A DNA stretch of 64,000 nucleotides from Permianibacter aggregans. Its GTDB lineage: Bacteria; Pseudomonadota; Gammaproteobacteria; Enterobacterales; Permianibacteraceae. The stretch covers positions 2,728,001-2,792,000 of the forward strand of contig NZ_CP037953.1 of NCBI RefSeq assembly GCF_009756665.1. The letters are read 5' to 3'. The notes beneath the pieces were generated by a model. That model ran no database searches. It saw nothing but the letters and a program-made list of their open reading frames with translations, and had not been told where the DNA came from. Positions within the stretch are counted from its first letter, which is position 1; the number at the start of each line of letters is the position of its first letter. The translations under genes and the position numbers were made by a program. This document shows, in pieces, positions 10,931 through 18,665 of this stretch.

Positions 10931-12250
10931 ATGAACGGACAGCATCCCCGGCTGAGCAAAATCGGTTTATGGACCTGCACGGCGCTGGTGATCGGCAATA
11001 TGGTCGGTTCCGGCATTTTCCTGCTGCCGGCATCGCTGGCGCCTTATGGTTCTTATAGTCTGGTTGGCTGGCTGATTACCGCAACGGGTGCACTGTTGTT
11101 GGCGCGGGTGTTCAGCCGCTTGGCGAAACGTATGCCGAAGGCGGGCGGACCTTATGCTTACACACGAATCGGTTTCGGTGATTTCCCCGGCTTTCTGATG
11201 GCTTGGGGGTATTGGATTTCCTGCTGGTGCACCAATGCCGCCATTGCTGTGGCGTTCGTCAGTTATCTCTCGTTGATTTTTCCGGTGTTGTCCTCCAGCC
11301 CTATCATTGGAGCAGCCTTGGCACTGAGTACCTTATGGGGGTTAACCTTCGTCAATATTCTCGGTGTACGCAAAGCCGGTAATGTGCAAGTGGTCACCAC
11401 GATTTTGAAATTACTGCCGCTGTTGGCGCTGATTGCTTTCGGTATCTGGCATTTCCAGCCGGAGTATCTGCAAACACCGGAGATGGATGGCACGTTTTCG
11501 CTGACGCCGGTCAGTGCAACGGTGGCGCTGACCTTATGGGCGTTTCTCGGTTTGGAATGTGCAACGATTCCTGCCGACAATGTGCGTGAACCGGAGAAAA
11601 CCATTCCGCGTGCCACGTGGATAGGCACGGTGATTACCGCGATCATTTATGTCGCGGCGACGACGATTGTTATGGGTATCGTACCGAACAACGAGTTGGC
11701 CGCATCGGGTGCGCCATTTGCCGAAGCGGCGCGGCGGGTCTGGGGGGAGAGCGCCGGTGTGTTGATGGCACTTGGTGCTGCAGTTTCCTGCTTCGGTGCA
11801 CTCAATGGCTGGATTCTGATTCAAGGCCAAATACCCAAAGCGGTCGCCGATGATGGCTTGTTTCCACGGGTGTTTGCCCGGCTATCGAAGCAGGGTACAC
11901 CCGTCTTTGGTTTGATCATTTCCAGTTCGCTGGCAACGCTTTTGGTGCTCAGCAATTATCATCGCGGCCTGGTGGATTTGTTTACCTTTACGATTTTGCT
12001 GGCGACCTTGAGTTCAGTCGTGCCGTATATCTTCTGCACCATTACTGAATTCATGCAGAGCTTCCGTGAGGGGGTAAGCTCCGGCCGACAGAAGCTCGAT
12101 ATCGTGCTAACCCTGTTGGCATTTTTATACGCATTCTGGGCAGTGGCTGGCACCGGTCAGGAAACGGTGTTTTGGGGTTTTTTATTGCTGCTGGCCGGTG
12201 TGCCGATTTATGCCATTCGCCGGATTCGCCTTGAACCACCGAACGCATGA
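10931..12250 (+). CDS. APC-family amino-acid permease or antiporter
   Basis: A 439-residue protein with about twelve membrane helices. It opens with the APC substrate-binding motif on the first helix (VIGNMVGSGIFLLPASLA), as in the AdiC/PotE arginine-ornithine exchangers. The helix 6 motif (ALTLWAFLGLECATIPADNVREPEKTIPRAT) is also typical of this group. Its stop lies 23 bases before a dimethylargininase-type hydrolase, so the two are probably cotranscribed. A natural reading is uptake of arginine or a methylated arginine, or exchange with the product. The exact substrate cannot be read from the sequence. Confidence 0.85.
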   Translation: MNGQHPRLSKIGLWTCTALVIGNMVGSGIFLLPASLAPYGSYSLVGWLITATGALLLARVFSRLAKRMPKAGGPYAYTRIGFGDFPGFLMAWGYWISCWCTNAAIAVAFVSYLSLIFPVLSSSPIIGAALALSTLWGLTFVNILGVRKAGNVQVVTTILKLLPLLALIAFGIWHFQPEYLQTPEMDGTFSLTPVSATVALTLWAFLGLECATIPADNVREPEKTIPRATWIGTVITAIIYVAATTIVMGIVPNNELAASGAPFAEAARRVWGESAGVLMALGAAVSCFGALNGWILIQGQIPKAVADDGLFPRVFARLSKQGTPVFGLIISSSLATLLVLSNYHRGLVDLFTFTILLATLSSVVPYIFCTITEFMQSFREGVSSGRQKLDIVLTLLAFLYAFWAVAGTGQETVFWGFLLLLAGVPIYAIRRIRLEPPNA

Positions 12251-12273
12251 TGGATAACTATTGAGGACGAGCG

Positions 12274-13158
12274 ATGAAAACGACTTGGCAAAGCGACACC
12301 GGTAAAATCGAGCGGATCATTGTCAAAACGGCTGTGGCAGCTTTTCAGAATGAGCAAACGATAGGCCAGCAATGGGCGGCGTTGAATTATCCAAGTGCGC
12401 CGGATTTTACTATTGCAAAACGGGAGTCGGAAGCATTCATCGCGCTACTGCAATCGCTCGGTATCGAGGTGCTGACGATGCCGGCCAATGAACCACTGAC
12501 GCTCGATTCCATTTATGTTCGCGATACGGCAATTGTCTGCGACAACGGCGTCATTCTTTGCAATATGGGCAAGCCCGCACGAGGTGATGAACCGGCGGCG
12601 ATGCGCCGTGCGCTGGAGCAATGGAACATACCGGTTTGCGGCGCGATTTGCGGCGCCGGACGTATTGAAGGTGGCGATGTTGCCTGGGTAGATGAGCGTA
12701 CCTTAGCCGTGGCGCGCGGTTATCGCACCAATGATGAAGGCATCCGACAATTGCGCGCGTTGCTTGGCGATTGCATCGATGAACTGATTGTCGTGCCGCT
12801 GCCGCATTTCCGCGGGCCATCGGATGTCTTTCATCTGATGTCGATATTCAGCCCGGTCGATAAGGATTTGGCGCTGGTCTTTTCGAAGCTGATGCCAATT
12901 CCATTTCGCGAAGCTCTATTGGGGCGTGGCATTGAATTGATTGAGGTCGCAGAGGAGGAATACGACACGCTGGGTTGCAATGCGCTCGCTGTTGCTCCGC
13001 GTGTGCTGGTGATGAGCGAGGGTAATCCGAAAACCAAAGCGCGTCTGGAAGCGGCCGGCGTCACCGTGCATGAGTATCGCGGTAACGAAATCAGCGTCAA
13101 AGGCGAAGGCGGACCAACCTGTTTGACCCGGCCGTTGAGGCGTAGTCTTAGCCGCTAG
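12274..13158 (+). CDS. Dimethylargininase-type amidinohydrolase
   Basis: A 294-residue enzyme of the guanidino-modifying superfamily. Catalytic residues are all visible: substrate-binding DSIYVRD near 74-80, IEGGDV near 132-137, the catalytic histidine in DVFHLMS near 187, and the nucleophilic cysteine near the C-terminus in GEGGPTCLTRP. DDAH enzymes turn N-methylated arginines into citrulline and a methylamine; close relatives act on arginine or other guanidines. The start follows GAGGA by seven bases. Linkage to the APC permease supports import and breakdown of an arginine derivative. Its 3' end overlaps the convergent Rieske gene by 11 bases. Confidence 0.85.
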   Translation: MKTTWQSDTGKIERIIVKTAVAAFQNEQTIGQQWAALNYPSAPDFTIAKRESEAFIALLQSLGIEVLTMPANEPLTLDSIYVRDTAIVCDNGVILCNMGKPARGDEPAAMRRALEQWNIPVCGAICGAGRIEGGDVAWVDERTLAVARGYRTNDEGIRQLRALLGDCIDELIVVPLPHFRGPSDVFHLMSIFSPVDKDLALVFSKLMPIPFREALLGRGIELIEVAEEEYDTLGCNALAVAPRVLVMSEGNPKTKARLEAAGVTVHEYRGNEISVKGEGGPTCLTRPLRRSLSR

Positions 13159-14242
13159 TATTCAGCAGTTGTTGGTAATGCTTGCGCAATAAGTCGTGGA
13201 AGTGCAACACGCCGGATTCGCGTTTCATTGACAAGCGTCCGGCATGGTAGGCGCCGGATGTCAGGCCCTGTTGCACCCGTTCACAGATCTCGATGTCTTC
13301 CTGCTGCACGTCATTGGCAAAATGCAAATCTTCTTCCACCAACTTCTGTGTGGCCTCCGAATCGCGATCGCCGTAGTAATAGTCAAAGATCACTTCACAG
13401 CTGTCGCTGCCGGTAGGCAGCACGATATTGGTCTGCAAACGGTTGGGCAGGATGTTCAGCATCATGTTTGGGTAAACAAAATAATAATGGGCCGTGCCCG
13501 CGGCGTAGGGGCCGCCACTCGAATCAATCGGGCTGCGCTGGCAGGAATACCAGTCGAATAACTCGGTGTGGTAGTTGCGGTAATCGAGCACCTTGCTCAA
13601 ACCCGGATGTACCAATGGCAGGTGATAACCTTCGAGATAATTGTCGACATAAACTTTCCAGTTGCAGCGTACCGGGTAGACCACACGGGTTTCGAAATGC
13701 AGTGCGTGCAAATCGATCGGCGCGATTTGTGTCGAAACGTTTTGCAGCAAGCTATCAATACTTATCGCCGGTGGATGCAACGCCACGAATACCAGCCCCT
13801 GCCATTCCGCCACGTGCACCGGCTGCAAGCGAATATCCGCGACATCAAAATCTTCGACGCCATCCATTTCCGGTGCCCGCAGTAATTGCCCGTCGAGTCC
13901 GTAAGTCCAGCCGTGATATTTGCACACCAGATTTCTGCTGCAACCATTGGCGCGGGCGATTGGCCCAGCCCGGTGCTGACAGACGTTGTAGAACGCGCGC
14001 AACTGCTGATCCTGTCCCCGCACGACGATGATCGGTTTGTCGGCCACCTGCGCCACGATGTGACTGCCCACCTGTTGCAATGCTGAGATATGGCCGACCA
14101 ATTGCCAGCTATGCGCCAGCACGTTTTCCAGATCAGCGCGATGAAAAGCCGGATCGGTATACCAATGTGCTGGCAGTGTTGATGCTGACGCTGCCGGGTG
14201 GCATTCCAGATCGGCGGCTTGCAAGGAAAGTGGGCGGAACAT
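13148..14242 (-). CDS. Rieske non-haem iron oxygenase alpha subunit
   Basis: A 364-residue ring-hydroxylating-type oxygenase. The Rieske [2Fe-2S] motif is present: CQHRAGP at about 87-93 and CKYHGW at about 107-112. The mononuclear iron site follows in DNYLEGYHLPLVHPGL near 205-220. Such enzymes hydroxylate rings or demethylate quaternary amines such as choline and glycine betaine, with electrons from a reductase that is not encoded nearby. The protein is closer in length and layout to the choline monooxygenase / GbcA group than to large aromatic dioxygenases, but the substrate is not settled. ATG 14242 is chosen over TTG 14257; neither has a strong ribosome site. Confidence 0.83.
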   Translation of the reverse strand: MFRPLSLQAADLECHPAASASTLPAHWYTDPAFHRADLENVLAHSWQLVGHISALQQVGSHIVAQVADKPIIVVRGQDQQLRAFYNVCQHRAGPIARANGCSRNLVCKYHGWTYGLDGQLLRAPEMDGVEDFDVADIRLQPVHVAEWQGLVFVALHPPAISIDSLLQNVSTQIAPIDLHALHFETRVVYPVRCNWKVYVDNYLEGYHLPLVHPGLSKVLDYRNYHTELFDWYSCQRSPIDSSGGPYAAGTAHYYFVYPNMMLNILPNRLQTNIVLPTGSDSCEVIFDYYYGDRDSEATQKLVEEDLHFANDVQQEDIEICERVQQGLTSGAYHAGRLSMKRESGVLHFHDLLRKHYQQLLNTSG

Positions 14243-14296
14243 GGCAGCGGTGAACAATGAGAATGATCAGGTGCGCTGAGCATAGCATTGCGCGGA

Positions 14297-14315
14297 AGCC
14301 GGCAACATGCCGGCT
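14297..14315. other. GC-rich hairpin after the MFS gene
   Basis: AGCCGGC and GCCGGCT form a perfect seven-base stem around AACAT. It lies 33 bases beyond the stop of the MFS gene. No T tract follows on either strand, so it is at best an mRNA-end hairpin and not a classic terminator. Confidence 0.35.
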
Positions 14316-14347
14316 AATTGCCAACTAATCCTTGCGACTCTGAACGC

Positions 14348-15568
14348 TTACGAAGATGCAGGGCTTGTTGCAAAAGGTTTGCTCGCCTGCAGAAAACAGA
14401 ACAAGGAAATCGCCGCCAGACACAACAGCATGACGAGGCCGTTACCCGGACTCATCTGCCATTGCAACAGCAGCGCGAATACGCCAGGTGCCAACGCTTT
14501 GGCGATAAAGTTCGGCCGCGCCATCTGACCGAGCAATGTCCCGGCCTGAGCTTGACCAAACAACTCGAGTGGCACTGTGCCGCGCACAATGGTCATCACC
14601 CCGGCCGCGCTACCGTAAAGCAGCGCAAACCCGATGCCAAACGCCAAGGCGCCTGGCGCCAGCAGCAACAGCGCCAAGGCCAGCACCAGACCGGCTGCGG
14701 CCAGTTTGCCGATGTTCATCGCTGACAGCTGGCGACCAAAAGACCATTCCACCGTGCGGCCGAGTACCTGCATCGGACCGATCAAGGCGGCAATCGCCAC
14801 CGCGTCGGTCGCCGTGAAGCCACGCGATTGCAGCAGCACCATCATGAACGAGGAGAACACCGCGAAGACAAACGTGCCGGCGACAAAACTCGCCAATAAC
14901 CAGCGGTATGCGCGCTGGGAAGTCACCGGAACCGCGTTGGCTTTGACGACTGGCGATGAACTGACGGGTTCGCGTTTGGGCAGCAACAAGGCATGGATCG
15001 GCAGACCGACCAGCAGATGCAATCCGGCAAAAATCAGCGCCGTGCTGCGCCAGTCGCTTTGCTCGACCAGAAACAGTGTCAACGGCCAGAACAGCGTGCT
15101 GGCAAATCCGCCGATCAGCGTCAGCATCGTCACTGCACGCCGGTAATGCACCGGAAACAATTGATGCAGGGTGGCGAATGCTGCTTCATAAAGGCTGGCA
15201 GCCATGGCGATACCAGCGACCAGCCAGGCGAGCAAAAACGTTATCGGTCCACTGGCCAAGGCCAGCAACACAAACGACAGTGCGGCCAGCAGCGAGCCGA
15301 AAGCCATGATCAGCCGACCGCCTCGATGATCAATCCAGCGCCCAAACGTTGGCGCTACCAAGCCGGACAGCAACATGCCTAGCGTGAACGAGCCAAACGT
15401 GATCAGCGGGCCAAAACCCAGCGCCGTTTGAATCGGTGCGGCCAATACCGCCAAGCTGTAATACAGGGTGCCCCAGTTCAGCACCTGGCTGATGCCCAGC
15501 GCCGGGATCAGCAGCGCCAGTAAGGGAGCTGCCGGCGCTGGGGGCCGTGGCGCAATGGTTGATGACAT
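14348..15568 (-). CDS. MFS transporter of an arsenic-type cluster
   Basis: A 406-residue major facilitator protein with about twelve membrane helices and the loop 2-3 motif GRWIDHRGGRLI. It follows the flavoprotein and the ArsR-type repressor on the same strand. An exporter after arsR and a flavoprotein oxygenase recalls arsenic clusters in which an MFS pump (for example the ArsK type) expels arsenite or an organoarsenical. That assignment depends on context, since the sequence has no diagnostic arsenic motif that I recognise. ATG 15568 is chosen as the first codon before the proline-rich N-terminus; it lies 17 bases after the upstream stop, with no strong ribosome site. Confidence 0.75.
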   Translation of the reverse strand: MSSTIAPRPPAPAAPLLALLIPALGISQVLNWGTLYYSLAVLAAPIQTALGFGPLITFGSFTLGMLLSGLVAPTFGRWIDHRGGRLIMAFGSLLAALSFVLLALASGPITFLLAWLVAGIAMAASLYEAAFATLHQLFPVHYRRAVTMLTLIGGFASTLFWPLTLFLVEQSDWRSTALIFAGLHLLVGLPIHALLLPKREPVSSSPVVKANAVPVTSQRAYRWLLASFVAGTFVFAVFSSFMMVLLQSRGFTATDAVAIAALIGPMQVLGRTVEWSFGRQLSAMNIGKLAAAGLVLALALLLLAPGALAFGIGFALLYGSAAGVMTIVRGTVPLELFGQAQAGTLLGQMARPNFIAKALAPGVFALLLQWQMSPGNGLVMLLCLAAISLFCFLQASKPFATSPASS

Positions 15569-15585
15569 GGCCGCGCAACCGTCCG

Positions 15586-17055
15586 CTACACGCCGCAACC
15601 GGTTTTGCAGCTGCTGGATCGCACCGGTGCTGCAGACACGGCGGCACTTCGAGCCTTGATGGCGAGCGCCGGATCCGGGCAACAAGATTGCCGGGCTTCT
15701 GAGCTGACGGTGCCGCAACAGGCGTTGTTGCCAACTTTTGCTGCGGTTTCACAGCAAGCTGTCGTTTCAGTCGGCTCGGCAAAGCTGACGCTACAGACCC
15801 CGGTTTCGGGCAGCTCCAATTGCACATCGTCGGCGTCGGCGATGTCACCGGCCAGCGCGGCGGCCACCGAGCGCACCTGTTCGTAGCCGGTGGCCAGCAG
15901 AAAATTCGGGGCACGGCCGTAGCTGCGTGCACCGACCGCGTAATAGCCGGCTTCCGGATGGGCAAGTTCGGCATGGCCATGCGGACGCACGGTGCCGCAG
16001 CTGTGTTCGTTCGGGTCGATCAGCGGCGCCAGTTGCTCGGAACTTTCCAGCCACGGGTCGAGGCGCAAACGCAGTTCGCGGGTGAGCGCCAGATTCGGCC
16101 GGCCACCGGTCGCAACGATGATCTGGTCGACCTTTTCAATGCGCCGTACGCCTTCTCCTTCACCCTCGAAATTGCCCAGTGCCAGCACCGTCATCTGCTC
16201 GCCATCGGCCTCGATGGCCTGCACCCGGAAATGCGTGTGCAAGGCCAGCTGACCATTTTCGCGTAGTGCCCGCAGCCGCAAGCCCAGCTGACCACGCGCC
16301 GGCAGGCCGTCACGCTCACCACCGCCAAAAACGCGGGTCAGGTTGTCGCCACGAATGGCCCAGCTGATTTTCACGCCGCTGCCTTGGGCGGCCAGCTCTG
16401 CCAGCGACAACAGACTGCCAGCGGCTGAGTGGCCGGAACCGACGACCAGCACATGGCGGTCCAGATAGCGCTCACGCTCAGCGCCGAGAATATCCGGCAT
16501 GCCGTAGCGGATGCGGGCGGCAAATTGCTGCTCGCCGAGCGCCGGCAGGCCATTAGCGCCGAGCGGATTGGGTTGATTCCAGGTGCCGCTGGCATCGATG
16601 ACGGCCTGTGCCAGCCACTCGGTTTCACCTTCAGCATTGCGGGTGCGCACGACAAAAGGCGCCAGCTGACGGTCACGGGTTTTTACCTTGTCGATGCCGT
16701 AGCGGGTGATGGCGGAAACTCGTTCACCAAAGTGGAGATGGGCGGCAATGGCCGGGTGTTCGGCCAACGGTTTCAGGTAGTGATCAACCATCTCGCCAGC
16801 GGTTGGCAGCGCCTCTAGATCCGGAGTCTGCCAATCGGTTTGGCCGAGCAGGCGCAAAGCCGCCCTGTCCATGTTGTAGCGCCACGGCGAGAACAGCCGC
16901 ACATGGCGGTAGCTTTCCAGGTTGCTGGCCACGGCTTGGCCGGCCTCCAGAATCAACGGGGTGAAGCCACGCGCCAACAAGTGAGCCGCCGCTGCCAGAC
17001 CAACAGGGCCGGCGCCAATGACCGCGACCGGCAAATCTTTGACTGAGTGGTTCAT
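15586..17055 (-). CDS. FAD/NAD(P)-binding flavoprotein monooxygenase with Cys-rich tail (ArsO-like)
   Basis: A 489-residue flavoprotein. The FAD-binding GxGxxG is at the N-terminus (VIGAGPVGLAAAAHL) and a second, NAD(P)-binding GxGxxx motif (VVGSGHSAAGSL) lies near residue 205, as in flavin monooxygenases and thioredoxin-reductase-like oxidases. The last 70 or so residues hold nine cysteines, including three adjacent CC pairs, which suggests thiol binding of arsenic or a metal. It lies between the arsR-type gene and an MFS exporter. The start is ATG 17055, six bases after AAGGAG; ATG 17061 abuts that site. An operator-like copy lies upstream at 17074-17095. Oxidation or reduction of an arsenical is inferred from context. 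Confidence 0.75.
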   Translation of the reverse strand: MNHSVKDLPVAVIGAGPVGLAAAAHLLARGFTPLILEAGQAVASNLESYRHVRLFSPWRYNMDRAALRLLGQTDWQTPDLEALPTAGEMVDHYLKPLAEHPAIAAHLHFGERVSAITRYGIDKVKTRDRQLAPFVVRTRNAEGETEWLAQAVIDASGTWNQPNPLGANGLPALGEQQFAARIRYGMPDILGAERERYLDRHVLVVGSGHSAAGSLLSLAELAAQGSGVKISWAIRGDNLTRVFGGGERDGLPARGQLGLRLRALRENGQLALHTHFRVQAIEADGEQMTVLALGNFEGEGEGVRRIEKVDQIIVATGGRPNLALTRELRLRLDPWLESSEQLAPLIDPNEHSCGTVRPHGHAELAHPEAGYYAVGARSYGRAPNFLLATGYEQVRSVAAALAGDIADADDVQLELPETGVCSVSFAEPTETTACCETAAKVGNNACCGTVSSEARQSCCPDPALAIKARSAAVSAAPVRSSSCKTGCGV

Positions 17056-17073
17056 GTTCATCTCCTTAATCGA

Positions 17074-17095
17074 TGTTCGACGAAAAGCGAATAAA
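17074..17095. promoter_or_regulatory. Second operator-like copy, before the flavoprotein gene
   Basis: These 22 bases match the sequence at 17491-17512 in 18 positions, including the invariant core TTCGACGAA and the trailing AATAAA. The copy lies between the repressor gene and the flavoprotein gene, so the repressor may also act inside the operon. Confidence 0.6.
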
Positions 17096-17137
17096 GTGAG
17101 TTAAAAAGTGACGCCGCAGCGCCGGGTATTCAGGGTT

Positions 17138-17482
17138 TCAAAACTGGTCGATCAGATGCTTCAAGTAATTCAGGCGGTCGCGGTTGACGCAGTAGCAGAT
17201 CCGCTGTTCATCCGAGGAGCCCTCAATCAGGCCGGCCTCTTTTAGGATGCTGACGTGATTGGAAATGGTCGATGGCGCCAGCGGCAGCACGTCAGTCAAT
17301 TTGCCGAAATAGCAGGTGCCATAGTCCGCCAGGTATTTCAACAGGGTGACCCGGGCCGGATGCGCCAGCGCTTTGCAGATCGTCGCCAGTTCATCGGCAT
17401 CAATGGCCGGGCCCGGCGCCGATTTGGCTGGGGCATCGCAACAAGAGCTGGCAGGTTTGTTCATGGCGTTGGTCTCTGTCAT
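17138..17482 (-). CDS. arsR: ArsR-family metalloregulatory repressor
   Basis: A 114-residue winged-helix repressor. The core (DELATICKALAHPARVTLLKYL, then PLAPSTISNHVSILKEAGLI) is the ArsR DNA-binding fold with its recognition helix. Cysteines include an N-terminal CC pair (SSCC), a Cys in GTCYFG just before the recognition helix, and CYC in the wing. These could bind arsenite or another thiophilic metal and release DNA. The start is ATG 17482, with ATG 17464 as alternative. A promoter and a palindromic operator lie immediately upstream, so the gene is probably self-repressed. It heads a run with the flavoprotein and exporter. Confidence 0.88.
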   Translation of the reverse strand: MTETNAMNKPASSCCDAPAKSAPGPAIDADELATICKALAHPARVTLLKYLADYGTCYFGKLTDVLPLAPSTISNHVSILKEAGLIEGSSDEQRICYCVNRDRLNYLKHLIDQF

Positions 17483-17490
17483 TAATTCGT

Positions 17491-17512
17491 TATTCGACGA
17501 ATACAGAATAAA
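17491..17512. promoter_or_regulatory. Palindromic operator of the ArsR-type repressor
   Basis: TATTCGACGAATA (17491-17503) is a perfect palindrome around a single centre base and continues into CAGAATAAA. It lies just downstream of the -10 box of the minus-strand promoter, where a bound repressor would block initiation. A related copy lies at 17074-17095. Confidence 0.7.
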
Positions 17513-17532
17513 ACAGGCGACGCCATTGTCAA
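17505..17532 (-). promoter_or_regulatory. Sigma-70 promoter of arsR
   Basis: On the minus strand TTGACA (17532-17527) and TATTCT (17510-17505) are separated by 16 bases. The predicted start is near 17498, inside the palindromic operator and about 16 bases before the arsR ATG. Confidence 0.65.
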
Positions 17533-17538
17533 CAGGTC

Positions 17539-17555
17539 GCAGAAAAATTTTCTGC
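17539..17555. promoter_or_regulatory. Perfect 17-base palindrome in the arsR/peroxiredoxin gap
   Basis: GCAGAAAA and TTTTCTGC flank a single central A. It lies just upstream of the arsR -35 box and about 70 bases before the divergent peroxiredoxin-like gene, so it may be an operator for a second regulator. The binding protein is unknown. Confidence 0.45.
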
Positions 17556-17622
17556 TCCTGAGCCGCTGTAACAACGGCAGTACCAGGCCGTCTGAAGAGC
17601 GTCATTGATCAAGGAGTCGGAA

Positions 17623-18252
17623 ATGCAGAAATTCATTGGAGCGCTGATGGCGCTATTCACCAGCGTCGTCATTCAAGCAGCGGATATCGCGGAAAATGCT
17701 GAATCGGTGCGCCCGATTCTGGTCGGGCAGACCATTCCGGATGTGGTGTTCTGGCAGGCCGACGGCAAGCCGGTGAAAGCGCGGGCGCTGGCAGCAACAA
17801 AGCCGAGCATCGTCGTGTTTTATCGGGGGGGCTGGTGCCCGTACTGCAACACCCAGTTGCAGCAATTGAAAGACATTGAGCCACAACTGCAGGCACTCGG
17901 TTATCAACTGATTGCGGTCAGCCCGGAATTGCCGGACACGCTGCGCACCATGGAGCAGGAACGAAAACTCGGTTATCAACTGATCAGTGATTACCGTCTG
18001 GAAGCTGCAAAAGCATTTGGTATTGCCTTCCGAGTGGACCCGGCCTACGCGAAAATGGCCGAGGAAAAAGTGAATGCCAAGCTGCAGAAGTATGCCGGTG
18101 AAACACTTTACACCTTGCCGGTGCCGGCGGTGTTTGTGCTCGATACCGATGGCGTCGTCCAGTTCCAGTATGTGAATCCGAATTACCGGGTGCGCTTGCA
18201 TTCGGAGTTGTTGTTGACGGCCGCACGGCTGGCGCGCCAAGCCTCGAAATAA
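17623..18252 (+). CDS. Exported AhpC/TSA-type thiol peroxidase-like protein
   Basis: A 209-residue thioredoxin-fold protein with an N-terminal signal peptide (cut near VIQAADI). The active site reads YRGGWCPYCNTQL, a CxxC motif in the AhpC/TSA (peroxiredoxin-like) setting, and the cis-proline segment is LPVPAVFVLD. It probably reduces peroxides or disulfides in the periplasm. The start is ATG 17623, seven bases after AAGGAG. It is transcribed away from the arsR-type gene, so the shared gap with its palindromes may control both. A strong terminator follows. Whether it belongs functionally to the arsenic cluster is uncertain. Confidence 0.82.
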   Translation: MQKFIGALMALFTSVVIQAADIAENAESVRPILVGQTIPDVVFWQADGKPVKARALAATKPSIVVFYRGGWCPYCNTQLQQLKDIEPQLQALGYQLIAVSPELPDTLRTMEQERKLGYQLISDYRLEAAKAFGIAFRVDPAYAKMAEEKVNAKLQKYAGETLYTLPVPAVFVLDTDGVVQFQYVNPNYRVRLHSELLLTAARLARQASK

Positions 18253-18265
18253 TTCCCGAAAAAAG

Positions 18266-18292
18266 AAAGGGCGTTCCGAAGAACGCCCTTTC
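18266..18292 (+). terminator. Rho-independent terminator after the peroxiredoxin-like gene
   Basis: AAAGGGCGTTC and GAACGCCCTTT form a perfect 11-base stem around CGAA. The T run is short (TTTCCCC) on this strand, while the other strand reads into CTTTTTTCGGG, so it may work both ways. Confidence 0.8.
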
Positions 18293-18306
18293 CCCTCCGT
18301 AACTTG

Positions 18307-18459
18307 TTATCCCCGTCGTGACGTCGGCAGCGACAGCTCATGCAGCGCATCGAGCGCGAAATCGAGCAGTGCCAGCGCATCAAACGCGGTGGTCGGCGGT
18401 TCGCCAACCAGTACCGTCCAAACCAGAGCATCTGGTGAAGCGGATAGTGTGCCAGTCAT
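18307..18459 (-). CDS. Possible small protein of 50 residues
   Basis: A short frame from ATG 18459, preceded by GGGG about nine bases upstream, to a stop 15 bases before a bidirectional hairpin. The product is acidic and alanine/leucine rich (EPPTTAFDALALLDFALDALHEL), with one probable helix. It is not a shadow of another gene, because the stretch 18253-18665 is otherwise empty apart from the terminator. I recognise no family, and it may be chance. Confidence 0.3.
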   Translation of the reverse strand: MTGTLSASPDALVWTVLVGEPPTTAFDALALLDFALDALHELSLPTSRRG

Positions 18460-18665
18460 CGTGATTACCCCAATGCAGTGAATGAGTGGCATCCATGCGT
18501 GTCCGCCATCGGTATTTTCTGGTGGGCTCGGGTGGCCGACCGATGGCGTCGGAGATGACTCTAACAGCCTCAGATTACCGGCATAAGCAATAACTGGTAA
18601 GACCTGTTAAATCTGTGAAACAGGGCACCCTTGCACGGTTAACCAGAGCAGATGGTGTGTTACTG

